In this document: positions 43,593 to 53,223 of the stretch, piece by piece
Layout of the letters: every line of letters begins with the position of its first letter
Numbering within the stretch: the stretch's first letter is position 1
Source: Alteromonadaceae bacterium XY-R5
GTDB lineage: Bacteria > Pseudomonadota > Gammaproteobacteria > Enterobacterales > Alteromonadaceae
Reading direction: 5' to 3'
DNA: 64,000 bases
Assembly: GCA_001660395.1 (NCBI GenBank)
Contig: LXWE01000001.1
Location: forward strand, 1,364,001-1,428,000
Position numbers and translations under genes: made by a program
Notes under the pieces: model-generated
What the model was told of the DNA's origin: nothing
What the model saw: only the letters and a program-made list of their open reading frames with translations
Database searches by the model: none

Positions 43593-44948
43593 ATGTGGTT
43601 GTCGTCGCTGAGGTTAGGTGTGCGCGTTATTTTGTTGTGTATAGTGTGTTGGTTGCCCTGGCAAAAAGCATTTGCCCACAATGACCTTCATAGCAATGCA
43701 TTTGTACAGGTTGATAAACAGCAAATCCGAATTACGCTGCAGTTGCCCCTGGCCCTTTTGAGCCAACTGTCTCCCGAACCGCTGACAACGGGGAATTTGC
43801 CTTCAGTCACGACATTCAAATGGCTAAAAGACTATCTGGGTCAGCATGTGATCATAAAAGACATTGAGCACATGCCCCTCACACTGGCTGAATTAGAAAT
43901 AAACCCTTTTAGCCAGGAAGATAAACAATACCTGTTACTAAACCTGCAATTCAGAACCCACAGCGAGTTAAGTAAAAATCAGATACCCGCAGAATTCAAA
44001 GGTCTTAACCCAGCCTACCCTGAACATCGAACGTATGTCTATCTGATGCAGGATTTTGAAGACGGTAAACTGCTCGATTCACCACAAATGATTGCGTTAC
44101 TGCAACATAGTAATCAGCAATTTACTATTGCACGCGATCATCCATCGCGCTTTAAGGGCCTGATTGAACTGTTTGTATATGGTGGCAAACATATCTTAGA
44201 AGGGATGGATCACCTGCTGTTTTTATTTTGCCTGCTAATACCTGCGCCACTGAGGATCAGAAATAAAAAATGGTTTTACAGCCGCTTCAGATCAATGCCG
44301 GCACACCGGATCACCTGGCTGATTACGGCATTTACCCTGGGTCATACCCTGTCATTGTTCGCTAATAGTCTTGGCCTGATCAATGTGCCTGAACAAACAA
44401 CCGAAATATTGGTTGCATTCTCCCTGGCATTTGCAGCCATCTATACCATTAAACCCATCTGGCATGGATACTCCTATGCCGTTGTCACCTTATTTGGCTT
44501 TGTACACGGGCTTTCCTTTTCCAGTGCTATTTCAGTGGCTGGATTGTCTGTCAGCTCGCAACTTAGCTCTGTATTCGCATTTAATGTTGGGATTGAGATC
44601 AGTCAGATTGCTTTAATCTTTATGCTTTTGCCTTGCTTAAGCAGCTGGTCTGACAGTAAACAATACACGACCTTTCGCCTGTTTATGGCGGCAGTAGTAA
44701 TTGTGTTTGCGGGCAGTTGGGGCTGGTCTCAGGTAACGGGCCAGAGCAACACCATCACCAATAGCGCAGACTGGCTGCATAGTTACTTACCTGTCATCTA
44801 TTTATTTATGGTCTTAAGCACTTTAATTCGAGTAATTATAAAACCCGTACAGCCCAAGCATTTGCCTGATAGCTTCATTAGCGCAGCTCAACCTATTAGC
44901 CCGGAACGCTCCGTTCAGGCGGCTTTATCCGAAGGCGAAGATAAATAA
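43593..44948 (+). CDS. HupE/UreJ-type membrane protein
   Basis: 451 aa from the ATG at 43593, which starts a clear signal peptide (cleaved near AFA-HND). The frame is open back to a TTG at 43536, but that TTG is followed by AC in a TTGAC -35-like context and would give an odd hydrophilic leader. An extracytoplasmic N-terminal domain (about 32-180) is followed by the HupE/UreJ_2 membrane domain with GGKHILEGMDHLLFLF near 196 and TAFTLGHTLSLFANSL, six helices in all. The family includes proposed nickel, cobalt or copper permeases. Together with the TonB receptor and di-heme protein upstream it suggests a metal-related locus. The 3' end overlaps the next gene on the other strand by 34 bp. Confidence 0.82.
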   Translation: MWLSSLRLGVRVILLCIVCWLPWQKAFAHNDLHSNAFVQVDKQQIRITLQLPLALLSQLSPEPLTTGNLPSVTTFKWLKDYLGQHVIIKDIEHMPLTLAELEINPFSQEDKQYLLLNLQFRTHSELSKNQIPAEFKGLNPAYPEHRTYVYLMQDFEDGKLLDSPQMIALLQHSNQQFTIARDHPSRFKGLIELFVYGGKHILEGMDHLLFLFCLLIPAPLRIRNKKWFYSRFRSMPAHRITWLITAFTLGHTLSLFANSLGLINVPEQTTEILVAFSLAFAAIYTIKPIWHGYSYAVVTLFGFVHGLSFSSAISVAGLSVSSQLSSVFAFNVGIEISQIALIFMLLPCLSSWSDSKQYTTFRLFMAAVVIVFAGSWGWSQVTGQSNTITNSADWLHSYLPVIYLFMVLSTLIRVIIKPVQPKHLPDSFISAAQPISPERSVQAALSEGEDK

Positions 44949-45754
44949 TCTAGCGCCAGCTGGCGCCCCATGTCGTACCCCATGATTAACTTGTCTTTGT
45001 TCATCGTCAGGCGTTTTACGGCAAAACTCTCATCTGGAACGATCATCCGTATGCGGCAATCTTTGGGCGGCGCTTTAATAAACGCGAGAGTCTCGTTATA
45101 AATGGCGTAACGCTGCAGCATAGTGTTGAGTAATTTCGGCTGATCCTTAAACATTTTTTCTAACAACCATGGTGCCTTGGCCGGCTTCTTTTCATACCCC
45201 AGAGGCTGCGACAGGATCACTGTAATATCTCTGGCTCCCATGGCATATGCCTGACGAACAGGAATTGCATCGGCAGCCCCCCCATCAACGTAAGGAATAC
45301 CATTAATTTCAGGCTGATGCCGGTATACCAGGGGTAAAGCGCAGGACGCAACCATAACTTCATCGAGATTTTGTTCATTCACACGAATGTATTCTGCCTG
45401 TCCTGAATCCACTCGGGTGACCCCCACAAACAAGGGAAGACCGTGACTAATACGTGTGCGCTCAATCGGAATTTTTTTATCAGCGTAATGCCAAAGCCAG
45501 TGCACATCAGTCATGTGGCCGCCCGCCATTAAACGAATGGGGTTAAAGAATTCCCGACGTGTCGCATAATGCAAAATCACGTTCTTGCTTCGAATAGGTT
45601 GCTCTGTCACATAAGCTGCCAGATTAGTCGCACCGGCAGAAACGCCAAGGGCGAAATCAAACAAAGGTTCATGTTTTTCCATAAACACATCCAGCACACC
45701 CGCAGCAAAAATGCCGCGCATTGCCCCTCCTTCTACTACCAGCGCTGATTTCAT
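44915..45754 (-). CDS. Patatin-like phospholipase (YjjU-like)
   Basis: 279 aa. The Ser-Asp dyad is clear: GVSAG (Ser39) in FALGVSAGATNLAAY and DGG in YVDGGAADAIPV (about 156). The oxyanion-hole motif EGGAMRGIFAAGV lies at the N-terminus. Such proteins hydrolyse lipid acyl esters. The C-terminal part (MIVPDESFAVKRLTMNKDKL) matches the YjjU branch. The gene overlaps the HupE/UreJ-like gene tail to tail, with no terminator between them. Confidence 0.9.
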   Translation of the reverse strand: MKSALVVEGGAMRGIFAAGVLDVFMEKHEPLFDFALGVSAGATNLAAYVTEQPIRSKNVILHYATRREFFNPIRLMAGGHMTDVHWLWHYADKKIPIERTRISHGLPLFVGVTRVDSGQAEYIRVNEQNLDEVMVASCALPLVYRHQPEINGIPYVDGGAADAIPVRQAYAMGARDITVILSQPLGYEKKPAKAPWLLEKMFKDQPKLLNTMLQRYAIYNETLAFIKAPPKDCRIRMIVPDESFAVKRLTMNKDKLIMGYDMGRQLALDYLSSPSDKAA

Positions 45755-45913
45755 TTCCTGTCCAACCTTGTCGTTAAGCCCAATTAATTACACTAAAAAT
45801 GCTTAGCCACTATACAAAGTCCACGAGCAAATGACATTAGGGAAAAATTGATGGATTTAATCGAATGCCTGCAACAAAAGAGAAAGGTTTACCCAAGAAA
45901 ACAATAAAACTAA

Positions 45914-45946
45914 TAAAAAAGCCCGGTAATACACCGGGCTTTTTTA
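45914..45946 (-). terminator. Terminator after the MltC-like transglycosylase gene (bidirectional form)
   Basis: AGCCCGGT and ACCGGGCT form a perfect 8-bp stem with a 5-nt loop and runs of A and T on both sides. It lies 12 bp after the transglycosylase stop and ends the long leftward gene set. Confidence 0.9.
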
Positions 45947-45958
45947 ATTTTCATTCGT

Positions 45959-47347
45959 TTAAATGCTATCGAGTGAACGATAGATATTGCGCCTATTAGT
46001 CACTTTTTTCACATACTGACGTGTTTCATCGTATGGTAGCTGTTCGACTAAACGTTGGTACACCTGTTCCGGTGTCATGTTGTTAATCACCTCGGCGGCT
46101 TTATTGATATTGCGGGAGCCATCCTTACTGAAGGTTTTCGCAACATTACCACTGCCGGTGTTATAGGCGGCAATCACACAATAGGTGCGACTTTCCGGAT
46201 TATCAATCGCCTTCAGATAACGGCTGTATAAAATGTGCATATAGGCGACACCAGCTTCAATATTCGGGTTCGCCTGCAACAACTGCGTTTCTTCCATCGG
46301 TGCATCTTTGTTATATAAAAAGCGATTCACATCAATACCAGCGGTACGAGGCACAATCTGCATCAAACCAAAAGCCGGAATATGTGACTGTGCTTTTGGA
46401 TTGAAATAGCTTTCCGTATGCATGATCGCCAACATCAGGCTGGGTGGTAATTCCCAACGCTCGGCTTCGCTCTCCACTCTGGCCAGATAGGGTTTCGCTT
46501 TATCCAAATCGCGCTTATTTTGCAGCGGAATGGTGAAGGTGGTGACTTTTTTCTTGGTCAGTTCATCACGCTTGTTGTTTTCTACTGCCGCAGTTTTCTG
46601 TTTAAGTGCTGCTATACGCGCTTGTGATTCCTTATCAATTTGCGCTTTTTCTTGCTGCAGTTTTACTTCATCTGCTTTGGTTTCAGGTGTTTCGGTTTGT
46701 TCACTTGCCAGATCATACACTTTCTCCAGTTCACGCTTCTGCGCATTGGCCTGTTCAGCAATCAAGGCAACTTCTTTCTCTACCACCTTCTCCGGCTCTG
46801 CCACGACTTCAACTTTTTCGTCTTCTCGCTTGGCCTTCGTCAGCAAAGATTTCGCGGTACGACTGTCGATTTTGCTGCCAACAGCCTGTTTCAGAACTTC
46901 GCTACCGTCCTTGTCTTTCGCCGTTTTTTCAAGGGCCTTGACGGCTGAGTCCAAATCCACCGATTCAGCCGCATCATGCAACACGCTGATACGAATTTCG
47001 TTTTTCTCAAAATCCACGACAGTTTTGGTATCTGAACGATCGTCGTACTCAACAAACTTGGCCTGAGTAGATACTTCTGATTCTCCCCAGGTGTTGATCA
47101 GCTTGTCGCGTATATCGTCTAACTTTTGAAAATGTTCCTGACGGAATTTTTGATACTCGGCCAGATAACTTTCTTTCCACTGCTGGAATTCTTTCATCTC
47201 CGCTTCACTGCCTTCATTGTTCAATTCAGCAATCTCAGCATCTAATTCCGCAAATGGGTCCGGCTCGTCATTCGTCTGCGCGTACAATCCCTGTGATAGC
47301 AATAGGGAGAAACTCAGACAGATTGTTCCTTTCAACATAGGTTTCAT
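45959..47347 (-). CDS. MltC-like lytic murein transglycosylase
   Basis: 462 aa with a signal peptide cleaved near YAQ. An MltC-type N-terminal domain (DUF3393-like, about 60-140) is followed by a long charged helical stretch (about 150-275, rich in Glu/Lys, coiled-coil-like), which E. coli MltC lacks. The SLT catalytic domain (about 300-455) has catalytic Glu in HTESYFNP, then AFGLMQIVPRTAG and VIAAYNTGSGNV. It cleaves peptidoglycan glycan strands with anhydromuramic ends. No lipobox is evident, so it may be periplasmic rather than anchored. It ends the leftward envelope gene set, 26 bp after the preceding gene. Confidence 0.88.
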   Translation of the reverse strand: MKPMLKGTICLSFSLLLSQGLYAQTNDEPDPFAELDAEIAELNNEGSEAEMKEFQQWKESYLAEYQKFRQEHFQKLDDIRDKLINTWGESEVSTQAKFVEYDDRSDTKTVVDFEKNEIRISVLHDAAESVDLDSAVKALEKTAKDKDGSEVLKQAVGSKIDSRTAKSLLTKAKREDEKVEVVAEPEKVVEKEVALIAEQANAQKRELEKVYDLASEQTETPETKADEVKLQQEKAQIDKESQARIAALKQKTAAVENNKRDELTKKKVTTFTIPLQNKRDLDKAKPYLARVESEAERWELPPSLMLAIMHTESYFNPKAQSHIPAFGLMQIVPRTAGIDVNRFLYNKDAPMEETQLLQANPNIEAGVAYMHILYSRYLKAIDNPESRTYCVIAAYNTGSGNVAKTFSKDGSRNINKAAEVINNMTPEQVYQRLVEQLPYDETRQYVKKVTNRRNIYRSLDSI

Positions 47348-47373
47348 CGTCTAATCCTTTTCAGTTGAGCACT

Positions 47374-48180
47374 TTAGCTTTGGGTGAACATCTGATACTC
47401 ATATCGTGTTAACAGGCTTTCGGCCAATACTTTGGCGTCTACTTCTCCAATCGCGAAGAAATTAGGAAAGACCTGTTCACGAATTCGATTCAATTTAGTA
47501 TCGATTTCACTTTCTGAACCAAATGTTTCAGCATCGTTCAATTCACGAACCGCATCAGTGATACGTTCATTATAATCGTCTTCGACCTTATCCGTTTGAG
47601 GTACGGCACCATATTCCACGAAGCCACGCACCAGAGTCAGAAACATTTGTTGCTTACCCAGCTCCTGAGCTTCGACGAAATAAATCAGGTTATTTACATC
47701 AAAAAAGTAACTCGATGGATTGTCGTTCGACTTCATCAGCGGAATTTCACCTAACTCTTCCGCAAATGGAATGGCCGGAGAAAATCCATCTTCTTTACTA
47801 AATACTGTGTAACCGACGATACGTTCATCATCTGTTATCAGCGTCAGCTCAAATTTCTCTTCTGAAAAATACTGAAAGCGCAGCTCAGGACGGTTACTGG
47901 AACGCTTAATAACGTAAGGCTCACCCAGTTCTTCTTTCACAAATGCCAGGCTATTGCCAACGTGAATGCCTTCGATCAATTCATATTCGAGCGAGTTGGT
48001 AAAATTTGCCAACACGTCTTCATACAAACTGCCTAATAATTCTTTGGTATCGTTAAACTGGCCTGAAGAAATCATCAAAGCGGCCAGGGTAAAAACGGTG
48101 GTTTGTAACTTTTTCCAGAAAGAAATCTTTTCTGAACTCTCGTCTACATCCACTGCATCGAGTTTATTTTCCGTGTTCAT
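47374..48180 (-). CDS. Membrane-anchored protein of unknown function (ETEC_3214-like)
   Basis: 268 aa. An acidic cytosolic N-terminus (about 1-20), one membrane helix (about 26-43, LQTTVFTLAALMISS), then an extracytoplasmic domain with GIHVGNSLAFVKEELGEP, a pattern I associate with the ETEC_3214 family, and a helical acidic tail. It lies 26 bp before the transglycosylase gene and the two are likely co-transcribed. A terminator hairpin separates it from the LPP20 gene upstream, so the pair could also have its own promoter in that 80-bp gap. Function unknown. Confidence 0.7.
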   Translation of the reverse strand: MNTENKLDAVDVDESSEKISFWKKLQTTVFTLAALMISSGQFNDTKELLGSLYEDVLANFTNSLEYELIEGIHVGNSLAFVKEELGEPYVIKRSSNRPELRFQYFSEEKFELTLITDDERIVGYTVFSKEDGFSPAIPFAEELGEIPLMKSNDNPSSYFFDVNNLIYFVEAQELGKQQMFLTLVRGFVEYGAVPQTDKVEDDYNERITDAVRELNDAETFGSESEIDTKLNRIREQVFPNFFAIGEVDAKVLAESLLTRYEYQMFTQS

Positions 48181-48206
48181 AGTGTGCTAATTTGAGTGCT
48201 GCTAAA

Positions 48207-48238
48207 TCGAAGTAAAAGGGAGACCAGTGGGCCTCCCT
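48207..48238 (-). terminator. Terminator or attenuator between the LPP20 gene and the ETEC_3214-like gene
   Basis: On the minus strand AGGGAGGCC and GGTCTCCCT form a 9-bp stem (one G-U) with a 4-nt loop followed by TTTTACTT. It lies in the 80-bp gap after the LPP20 stop, so it divides the leftward gene set into an upper group (53223-48261) and a lower group (48180-45959), or lets only part of the transcripts through. Confidence 0.75.
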
Positions 48239-48260
48239 GCATTTATTGTGCGCTGACGAA

Positions 48261-48839
48261 TTAGTCGGTCAGACGCTTAATTTCTTTATCCAGATCCTGC
48301 TCAGCTTTGAATGCTTTAAATTCTTCGTACAGGAACTTCTCATCTTGTGGATTAACATTGCGCTTGCTAGCAGCAATGATTTGATCGAACAGATCTTTAG
48401 TTGCTGCTGGGCTCAGCGTCATCAACGCACAGTAATGTTGTACACCTGCGATATCGACCAAATCCGCTTTTACCACGCGAGAACCTGTCAGGGTTTGCTT
48501 GGTTAATTGCTTAGATACTGAGCTGAAATTAGTACCCACGGACGTATCTTCATTTGAATCCGTGCGACGAGAGTAGGTTTTATCCAGGCCTTCAACACGT
48601 ACATCAATTTGCTGTGCCAGCGCCAAACGCGCATTCGCAGCTGCCATTTTTTGATCTACCGAGAAGTTACCAGACGACTTCACACAATCTGCAGCGGCAA
48701 TTCCATCTTCCACTACTGGGTTTAATACCCATTGCGGGATACTTGCGGTAGGTTTGGCTGGTTCAGGCGCAGGTGTTGAACCACATGCGGCCAGTGTGCT
48801 TACCGCAGCAGCCAGAGTCGCCATTTTTAACTTATTCAT
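48261..48839 (-). CDS. LPP20-family lipoprotein
   Basis: 192 aa. A lipobox (TLAAC, Cys about 19) is followed by a Pro/Ala-rich spacer. The LPP20-type domain opens with IPQWVLNPVVEDG and has NARLALAQQIDVRVEGLDKTYSR, the family's alpha/beta core. LPP20 proteins are outer-membrane lipoproteins; related ones (FlgP) help flagellar outer-membrane rings, but no flagellar gene is near. A second LPP20 lipoprotein lies at 57060 and an LPP20-like protein at 48858, all in this locus. It follows the 48858 gene by 18 bp. Confidence 0.85.
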   Translation of the reverse strand: MNKLKMATLAAAVSTLAACGSTPAPEPAKPTASIPQWVLNPVVEDGIAAADCVKSSGNFSVDQKMAAANARLALAQQIDVRVEGLDKTYSRRTDSNEDTSVGTNFSSVSKQLTKQTLTGSRVVKADLVDIAGVQHYCALMTLSPAATKDLFDQIIAASKRNVNPQDEKFLYEEFKAFKAEQDLDKEIKRLTD

Positions 48840-48857
48840 CAGATTCCATCTCCATGT

Positions 48858-49925
48858 TTAGTTTTCTATTAACCAGGCATAAATTACCAGACTATCCGAA
48901 TTGTCCACCACCTTAATATCCATCAGTTTAGCACTGACGAGACTCTGGGTAGATTCATCCGACTTGGAAAAAGTATACCAACCATTCGTCATACTGACTT
49001 GGTATTCATTCTCAATGACGATATTTTTAATCTTCGCCATTTCAATTAAGCCATTTTTGATAGCCCCGTTAAGGGCAGTACTGAAACGTCCATCTGCCGG
49101 GATCCCGTCAAAACTCCCAATCACACCCACTTTGTCTTTATATCCCGGGCTATGAAACCACTGTTTAAAGGGTATGTGTTCAGACGAGGAGTACGTAGCA
49201 ACAGAAGGATCGCGAAATTGAGCAAATAAATAATGTGATGTTCGGCAGCTGGCAGTATGCAGCATCCTCTCGACATTCCCGACGGCATCTACCTGATTAT
49301 TTTCATAGCTGACACCCCATTTCTCTACGTCACTTTGATAAAGCGTACGTTGAGACTGGCTTGTGACGTCTGACTGGACCAAATACGACGCCACCAGCTT
49401 GGCATTTTTACGCGCCAGTGCGAGCGTTTTCGCAGGCACACTGCTCATCTGGCTAACACCATATACATAAGCGCCGTCATCGTCACACAACCAGCTTGGC
49501 GAACACTGAGCGAATTCACATGCATCTGCAGTACACATTTGCTCGCCCTGACCAACTTTGTCAGCGAATTGATTCAACGTGGCATATGAGTAAAGTGTAT
49601 CAACCGTTGAGAAAGGCGCAGAAAAATGTACGCTGACACCGTTATCTAAGGTCACATCAGCCTGAGTGACCTTCTTACGATCTCCATCCGTTAGAGGGTA
49701 CTGATAAAATTCAGCAAGATGTTCTAACGCACGTCTACGGCTCGCATACAAAGAGCCTCCGGGAATACTGCTAAAGGGGCTCGCAGCACCAATAAAGCCC
49801 GTCACGTTGTCAGTGACGGGGGTATTCAACCAACAAGGAACTTGTTCAGAATGAGCCAGAGCCGAGTAAAGCATGAGTCCCCCTGCCAGCATCATTGCTG
49901 ACAGGAGACATCTGACATTAATCAT
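48858..49925 (-). CDS. Secreted LPP20-like protein of unknown function
   Basis: 355 aa from the ATG at 49925 (MINVRCLLSAMMLAGG), which is a proper signal peptide cleaved near LAHS; the longer frame to 50027 lies inside the upstream gene. The start overlaps the end of the PKD lipoprotein gene by 8 bp. The N-terminal region CWLNTPVTDNVTGFIGAA followed by ASRRRALEHLAEF repeats the PxW-x-P / Ala-rich helix pattern of LPP20 proteins. Four Cys in the middle (MCTADACEFAQCSPSWLC) suggest disulfides. The C-terminal third is beta-rich. Not recognised beyond this. Periplasmic, since no lipobox is visible. Confidence 0.75.
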   Translation of the reverse strand: MINVRCLLSAMMLAGGLMLYSALAHSEQVPCWLNTPVTDNVTGFIGAASPFSSIPGGSLYASRRRALEHLAEFYQYPLTDGDRKKVTQADVTLDNGVSVHFSAPFSTVDTLYSYATLNQFADKVGQGEQMCTADACEFAQCSPSWLCDDDGAYVYGVSQMSSVPAKTLALARKNAKLVASYLVQSDVTSQSQRTLYQSDVEKWGVSYENNQVDAVGNVERMLHTASCRTSHYLFAQFRDPSVATYSSSEHIPFKQWFHSPGYKDKVGVIGSFDGIPADGRFSTALNGAIKNGLIEMAKIKNIVIENEYQVSMTNGWYTFSKSDESTQSLVSAKLMDIKVVDNSDSLVIYAWLIEN

Positions 49926-52164
49926 CCACGGCTGAGTTATCGGGTACAAAATAATGGTCCTGGCATCCTTCCAGAGAAAAATAATCAACGGAGCGATTCT
50001 CTTCCAAATCTGAGTCCGTATATTCAACTATAGCAATATACGCTTTATTGGCTTCGAGTTCGATTTCCTGAACCTCTCCCTTACCAATATAGATACTGTT
50101 GTAGTAAATGCTGTAGTAAGTTTCATCCGTCTCGTCATATTCACCAATCTGTATTGAAAAGGTTTCTGGTTGTCCCTGGTTTTGCAGGATGAACGAACCA
50201 TAGTCTGATACACACACCGGCTGGCTGTAACTGGCACTGGCGCCATTGCTATCAGTGACTGTCAGGGAAATAGTATACTCGCCATCATCTGTGTATGTAT
50301 AGGTACCCAATGAGCGTTTATCCTCTACCACTGTGCCATCACCAAAATCAAAGTCATAGCGTAAAATGCTGCCGTTCAAACTATATGACTTGGTCGCATC
50401 CAGATACACCAGGAATTCGCCTGTGTCAGGGTCGCGTGAACCTCTGATATCCTGAGGGAAATTGGTAATAAACTGAGCCACAGGTTCCGACGCTTCTGCG
50501 CTCGCTAACAAACTCATGCTGTACACGGGGCTTCGTACCGTGGCAGCCGGATAAGCCCCTTCAGAATCAGCTTCGTATGAAACCTCAAACTGAATATAAA
50601 TGTCACCGGTCACATCAGGCAAGGTCACAAACGCAGAGCGAAATCCAGAGATACAATCTCCATCTGCATCCGCGTTATAACAACTCGCCCCCTCTTTGAG
50701 CAACTGCTCAACCGAATCTGGCGATGTGCCGTAATAAACCTTCGTTGGCAATGTGTCATACACGGCCAGGTTGATCGCTTCAAAATCAAAACGGTGTTCA
50801 GCACCTTTCACCGCCGACGGTAACTCGTTGTTAACATTAGCCTGATAGGAAATTATTGCCTCATCACCACTGCTGACTACGCGCTGATAAAACATCGAGA
50901 TTTCTGCAGTAAAGGCCTTTGTGACACTGGTATCTGTCTGCTTCACCAACGTACCGTTTACTGCAAGGATACTGTACCCATACTGGTTATTCATGGGCGT
51001 TGTCAGATCAAAGGCTAAGTCACCGAAACTCGAATTTGCAAAAAAGGTTTCTCCATCGGAGATCACAGTGAAGATTGGCTGATAGGCATCTGCCAAAGTG
51101 AGTTCTGTGGTATCTGTAATGAATGCATTATTTTGCTCATCGTAAAGCAAGGTGACAGTACCAAAACTAACACCTGAACTGGCATCCGCCAGTGCCACAC
51201 GATACACAGTGTAATCACTTTCATTGGTAGGCCAGTCGGCATAATCAGGGGCTTCTCCCGGCAAAACAGTGTAACCCTGAGCATAGGTTTTGGCAGTTAG
51301 TGAGGCATCGTATGTGTCACCACTGTCTCCATAACCAAACCCGGTATACTCAGGACCGTAACCACTGCCACCGTCAAGTTTATACGAATATCCTAAAATA
51401 GGTTTCACCAGGTTATTTTCATTCTCCCAGTTCCACAGAATCTCAACAATCCCAATACCGTCTTTCAGGTACATGTAATAGGCCACATTTTCTTTCTGAA
51501 ATTTCAGCAGTACACAATTTTCTTCACCACTTGTAGGCGCCACTGCATCGTCTGCGACCAGCGTTCCTTTCCAGCCCAGATTGGCATCATAAAACCAGGG
51601 AAAAAAGCTTGCCTGTGATACCCAACTCTCCCCGACCTCAATCTGCGCTTTAAATAATCGCTTAGGCTCGGGCTGCAGATAAGGCTCGGGATCTGCTTGC
51701 CAGCGCTCCTGAGAACTTGTTTCTGTCAGATAGATATCTCCGTTGATATCTTTTGCCATGATATGAAAATCGGCTTCGCCAACTTCAGAGCTATTCGATT
51801 TAAATTGCGAGTATCCAATTCGGGTACCGTGAATACCGCGGGTGTCACTGACCTCTGAAAACCGGAAAACAGTGTCTGATGCTGCGTCTTCATCAAATCC
51901 ATAACCATACAAACGCACGGAAGAAAGGGCTGCAAAATCGATAGTTTGTGCACCAAACGTCACTTTCATATCAGCACTGTCCGCACCAAATGTGACGTAA
52001 CTAGGCACTCCCACAAAACCGTTGTCTAATAATACGGTACTAAAGGTGATAAAAGGCTCGGTATCGGCTCCGGGTTGCTCATAGGGTTCACCAATTTCTG
52101 TTTCCATATTACAACCAGCAACGACCAGCAAAGATGCCCATACGGCAAAAGGTAAATATTTCAT
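49918..52164 (-). CDS. Large lipoprotein with a PKD domain
   Basis: 748 aa. Lipobox VVAGC at the N-terminus (Cys about 18). The chain is beta-rich and acidic throughout. A PKD domain lies at about 605-685 (LRYDFDFGDGTVV, then YTYTDDGEYTISLTVTDSNG). The part before it (about 30-590) is not recognised. PKD domains mediate protein or carbohydrate binding in secreted proteins. It follows the outer-membrane-type protein by 12 bp and overlaps the next gene, so the four upper genes of this operon are tightly linked. Function unknown. Confidence 0.8.
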   Translation of the reverse strand: MKYLPFAVWASLLVVAGCNMETEIGEPYEQPGADTEPFITFSTVLLDNGFVGVPSYVTFGADSADMKVTFGAQTIDFAALSSVRLYGYGFDEDAASDTVFRFSEVSDTRGIHGTRIGYSQFKSNSSEVGEADFHIMAKDINGDIYLTETSSQERWQADPEPYLQPEPKRLFKAQIEVGESWVSQASFFPWFYDANLGWKGTLVADDAVAPTSGEENCVLLKFQKENVAYYMYLKDGIGIVEILWNWENENNLVKPILGYSYKLDGGSGYGPEYTGFGYGDSGDTYDASLTAKTYAQGYTVLPGEAPDYADWPTNESDYTVYRVALADASSGVSFGTVTLLYDEQNNAFITDTTELTLADAYQPIFTVISDGETFFANSSFGDLAFDLTTPMNNQYGYSILAVNGTLVKQTDTSVTKAFTAEISMFYQRVVSSGDEAIISYQANVNNELPSAVKGAEHRFDFEAINLAVYDTLPTKVYYGTSPDSVEQLLKEGASCYNADADGDCISGFRSAFVTLPDVTGDIYIQFEVSYEADSEGAYPAATVRSPVYSMSLLASAEASEPVAQFITNFPQDIRGSRDPDTGEFLVYLDATKSYSLNGSILRYDFDFGDGTVVEDKRSLGTYTYTDDGEYTISLTVTDSNGASASYSQPVCVSDYGSFILQNQGQPETFSIQIGEYDETDETYYSIYYNSIYIGKGEVQEIELEANKAYIAIVEYTDSDLEENRSVDYFSLEGCQDHYFVPDNSAVDD

Positions 52165-52176
52165 CTTGGCAACTCC

Positions 52177-53223
52177 TTACAAACCAAAGCGATATTTGAT
52201 GCCGAAGTTGATGATGGTGTCATCGTTAACTTCCACTTCTTCGATAAAATCAGAGAATTTCCTGTAGATGACCTCAGCAGAAGCTTCCAGGTCGATATCC
52301 AGACCAAACTGTTTGGCATTGGTTGTTAACTTGCCGCCGTACTGCACGTATTCAATAGTCGTCACATCTATGTAGTAACCGTAATCCTGGTCGAAGTGGC
52401 TCACACTCACACCATCAAGAATTTGCACATCAGCGTCCAGCGCATAGGTGTAATTCAGCAGTAACTGGGTGTATTCCGTGCCCATGCCGAGATCCACATA
52501 AATCCCGGTTGCGGTAAGCTCTGCTTCATAAATACGTTCTACTGTCGACAACACATCTGTTGCCATCGGCTTGTTATAGGTGATGTCTGCCACCCCCATG
52601 CCAAGCAAAAATCCACCGCCTTGGGTATGTTTAAGCGTAATTCCGGCTCGATATTCCTCGAATTCTGTCGCCACACTAAGGACATCTCCGGGGATAAGTA
52701 AGTTGACGTAATCGTCCGTCACAAACCAGTAATCTTTGTAGGATTGCACATCCGTCAGAAAGGTCTGCTTGTTGTAATCCAGTGAAAGGAAAAAATGGTC
52801 GCCATCTTTTTCGGCATCAAAAAACACACGACTTAAATCCATATCGAAATTCAAGGTGAGCTTTTTCCAGGCGTCTTTATCATTCTCTACCAACTCAACC
52901 AGTCTGTCCTGACTGGCACTGGCATTAGGCGTAAATTCGTATTCGATAGCGGGAATAAAGAAGGAAATGAAAGGTTTGTCTGCCAGCCAGCTGGCTTGTC
53001 CCAGATTCCATTTTATATCCAGTATGTTTAAACCTGTCGTTTGAACATAAGTGTCTGGAATAAAATCCGGTTCCCAAAACTGATATTTATAACCCACATC
53101 AAATTCACCAAGGTAGCGATAATAGCTATCCTCCGTCTTTGATGCAGCGTCCTGCGCCTGACTGATTAACGGTGCTGTTGCTAGAAAGCCAGCCATTACC
53201 GACATATAACCAAACTTAATCAT
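52177..53223 (-). CDS. Probable outer-membrane beta-barrel protein
   Basis: 348 aa from the ATG at 53223, where AGGGAAAG lies upstream; the frame extends to 53268 but those residues (basic, RVRERS) are probably untranslated leader. The signal peptide is cleaved after SQAQ. The mature chain shows alternating beta pattern with aromatic girdles (YRYLGEFDVGYKYQFWEP, YVDLGMGTEYTQLLLNYTYAL) and ends in IKYRFGL, close to the usual barrel terminus. It is first in the leftward operon. No homology beyond beta-barrel type is recognised. Confidence 0.72.
   Translation of the reverse strand: MIKFGYMSVMAGFLATAPLISQAQDAASKTEDSYYRYLGEFDVGYKYQFWEPDFIPDTYVQTTGLNILDIKWNLGQASWLADKPFISFFIPAIEYEFTPNASASQDRLVELVENDKDAWKKLTLNFDMDLSRVFFDAEKDGDHFFLSLDYNKQTFLTDVQSYKDYWFVTDDYVNLLIPGDVLSVATEFEEYRAGITLKHTQGGGFLLGMGVADITYNKPMATDVLSTVERIYEAELTATGIYVDLGMGTEYTQLLLNYTYALDADVQILDGVSVSHFDQDYGYYIDVTTIEYVQYGGKLTTNAKQFGLDIDLEASAEVIYRKFSDFIEEVEVNDDTIINFGIKYRFGL

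Noticed and set aside
46530-47066. 178-codon plus-strand frame, Ser/Phe/Cys-rich
   Set aside because: Shadow of the charged helical region of the transglycosylase gene on the minus strand.
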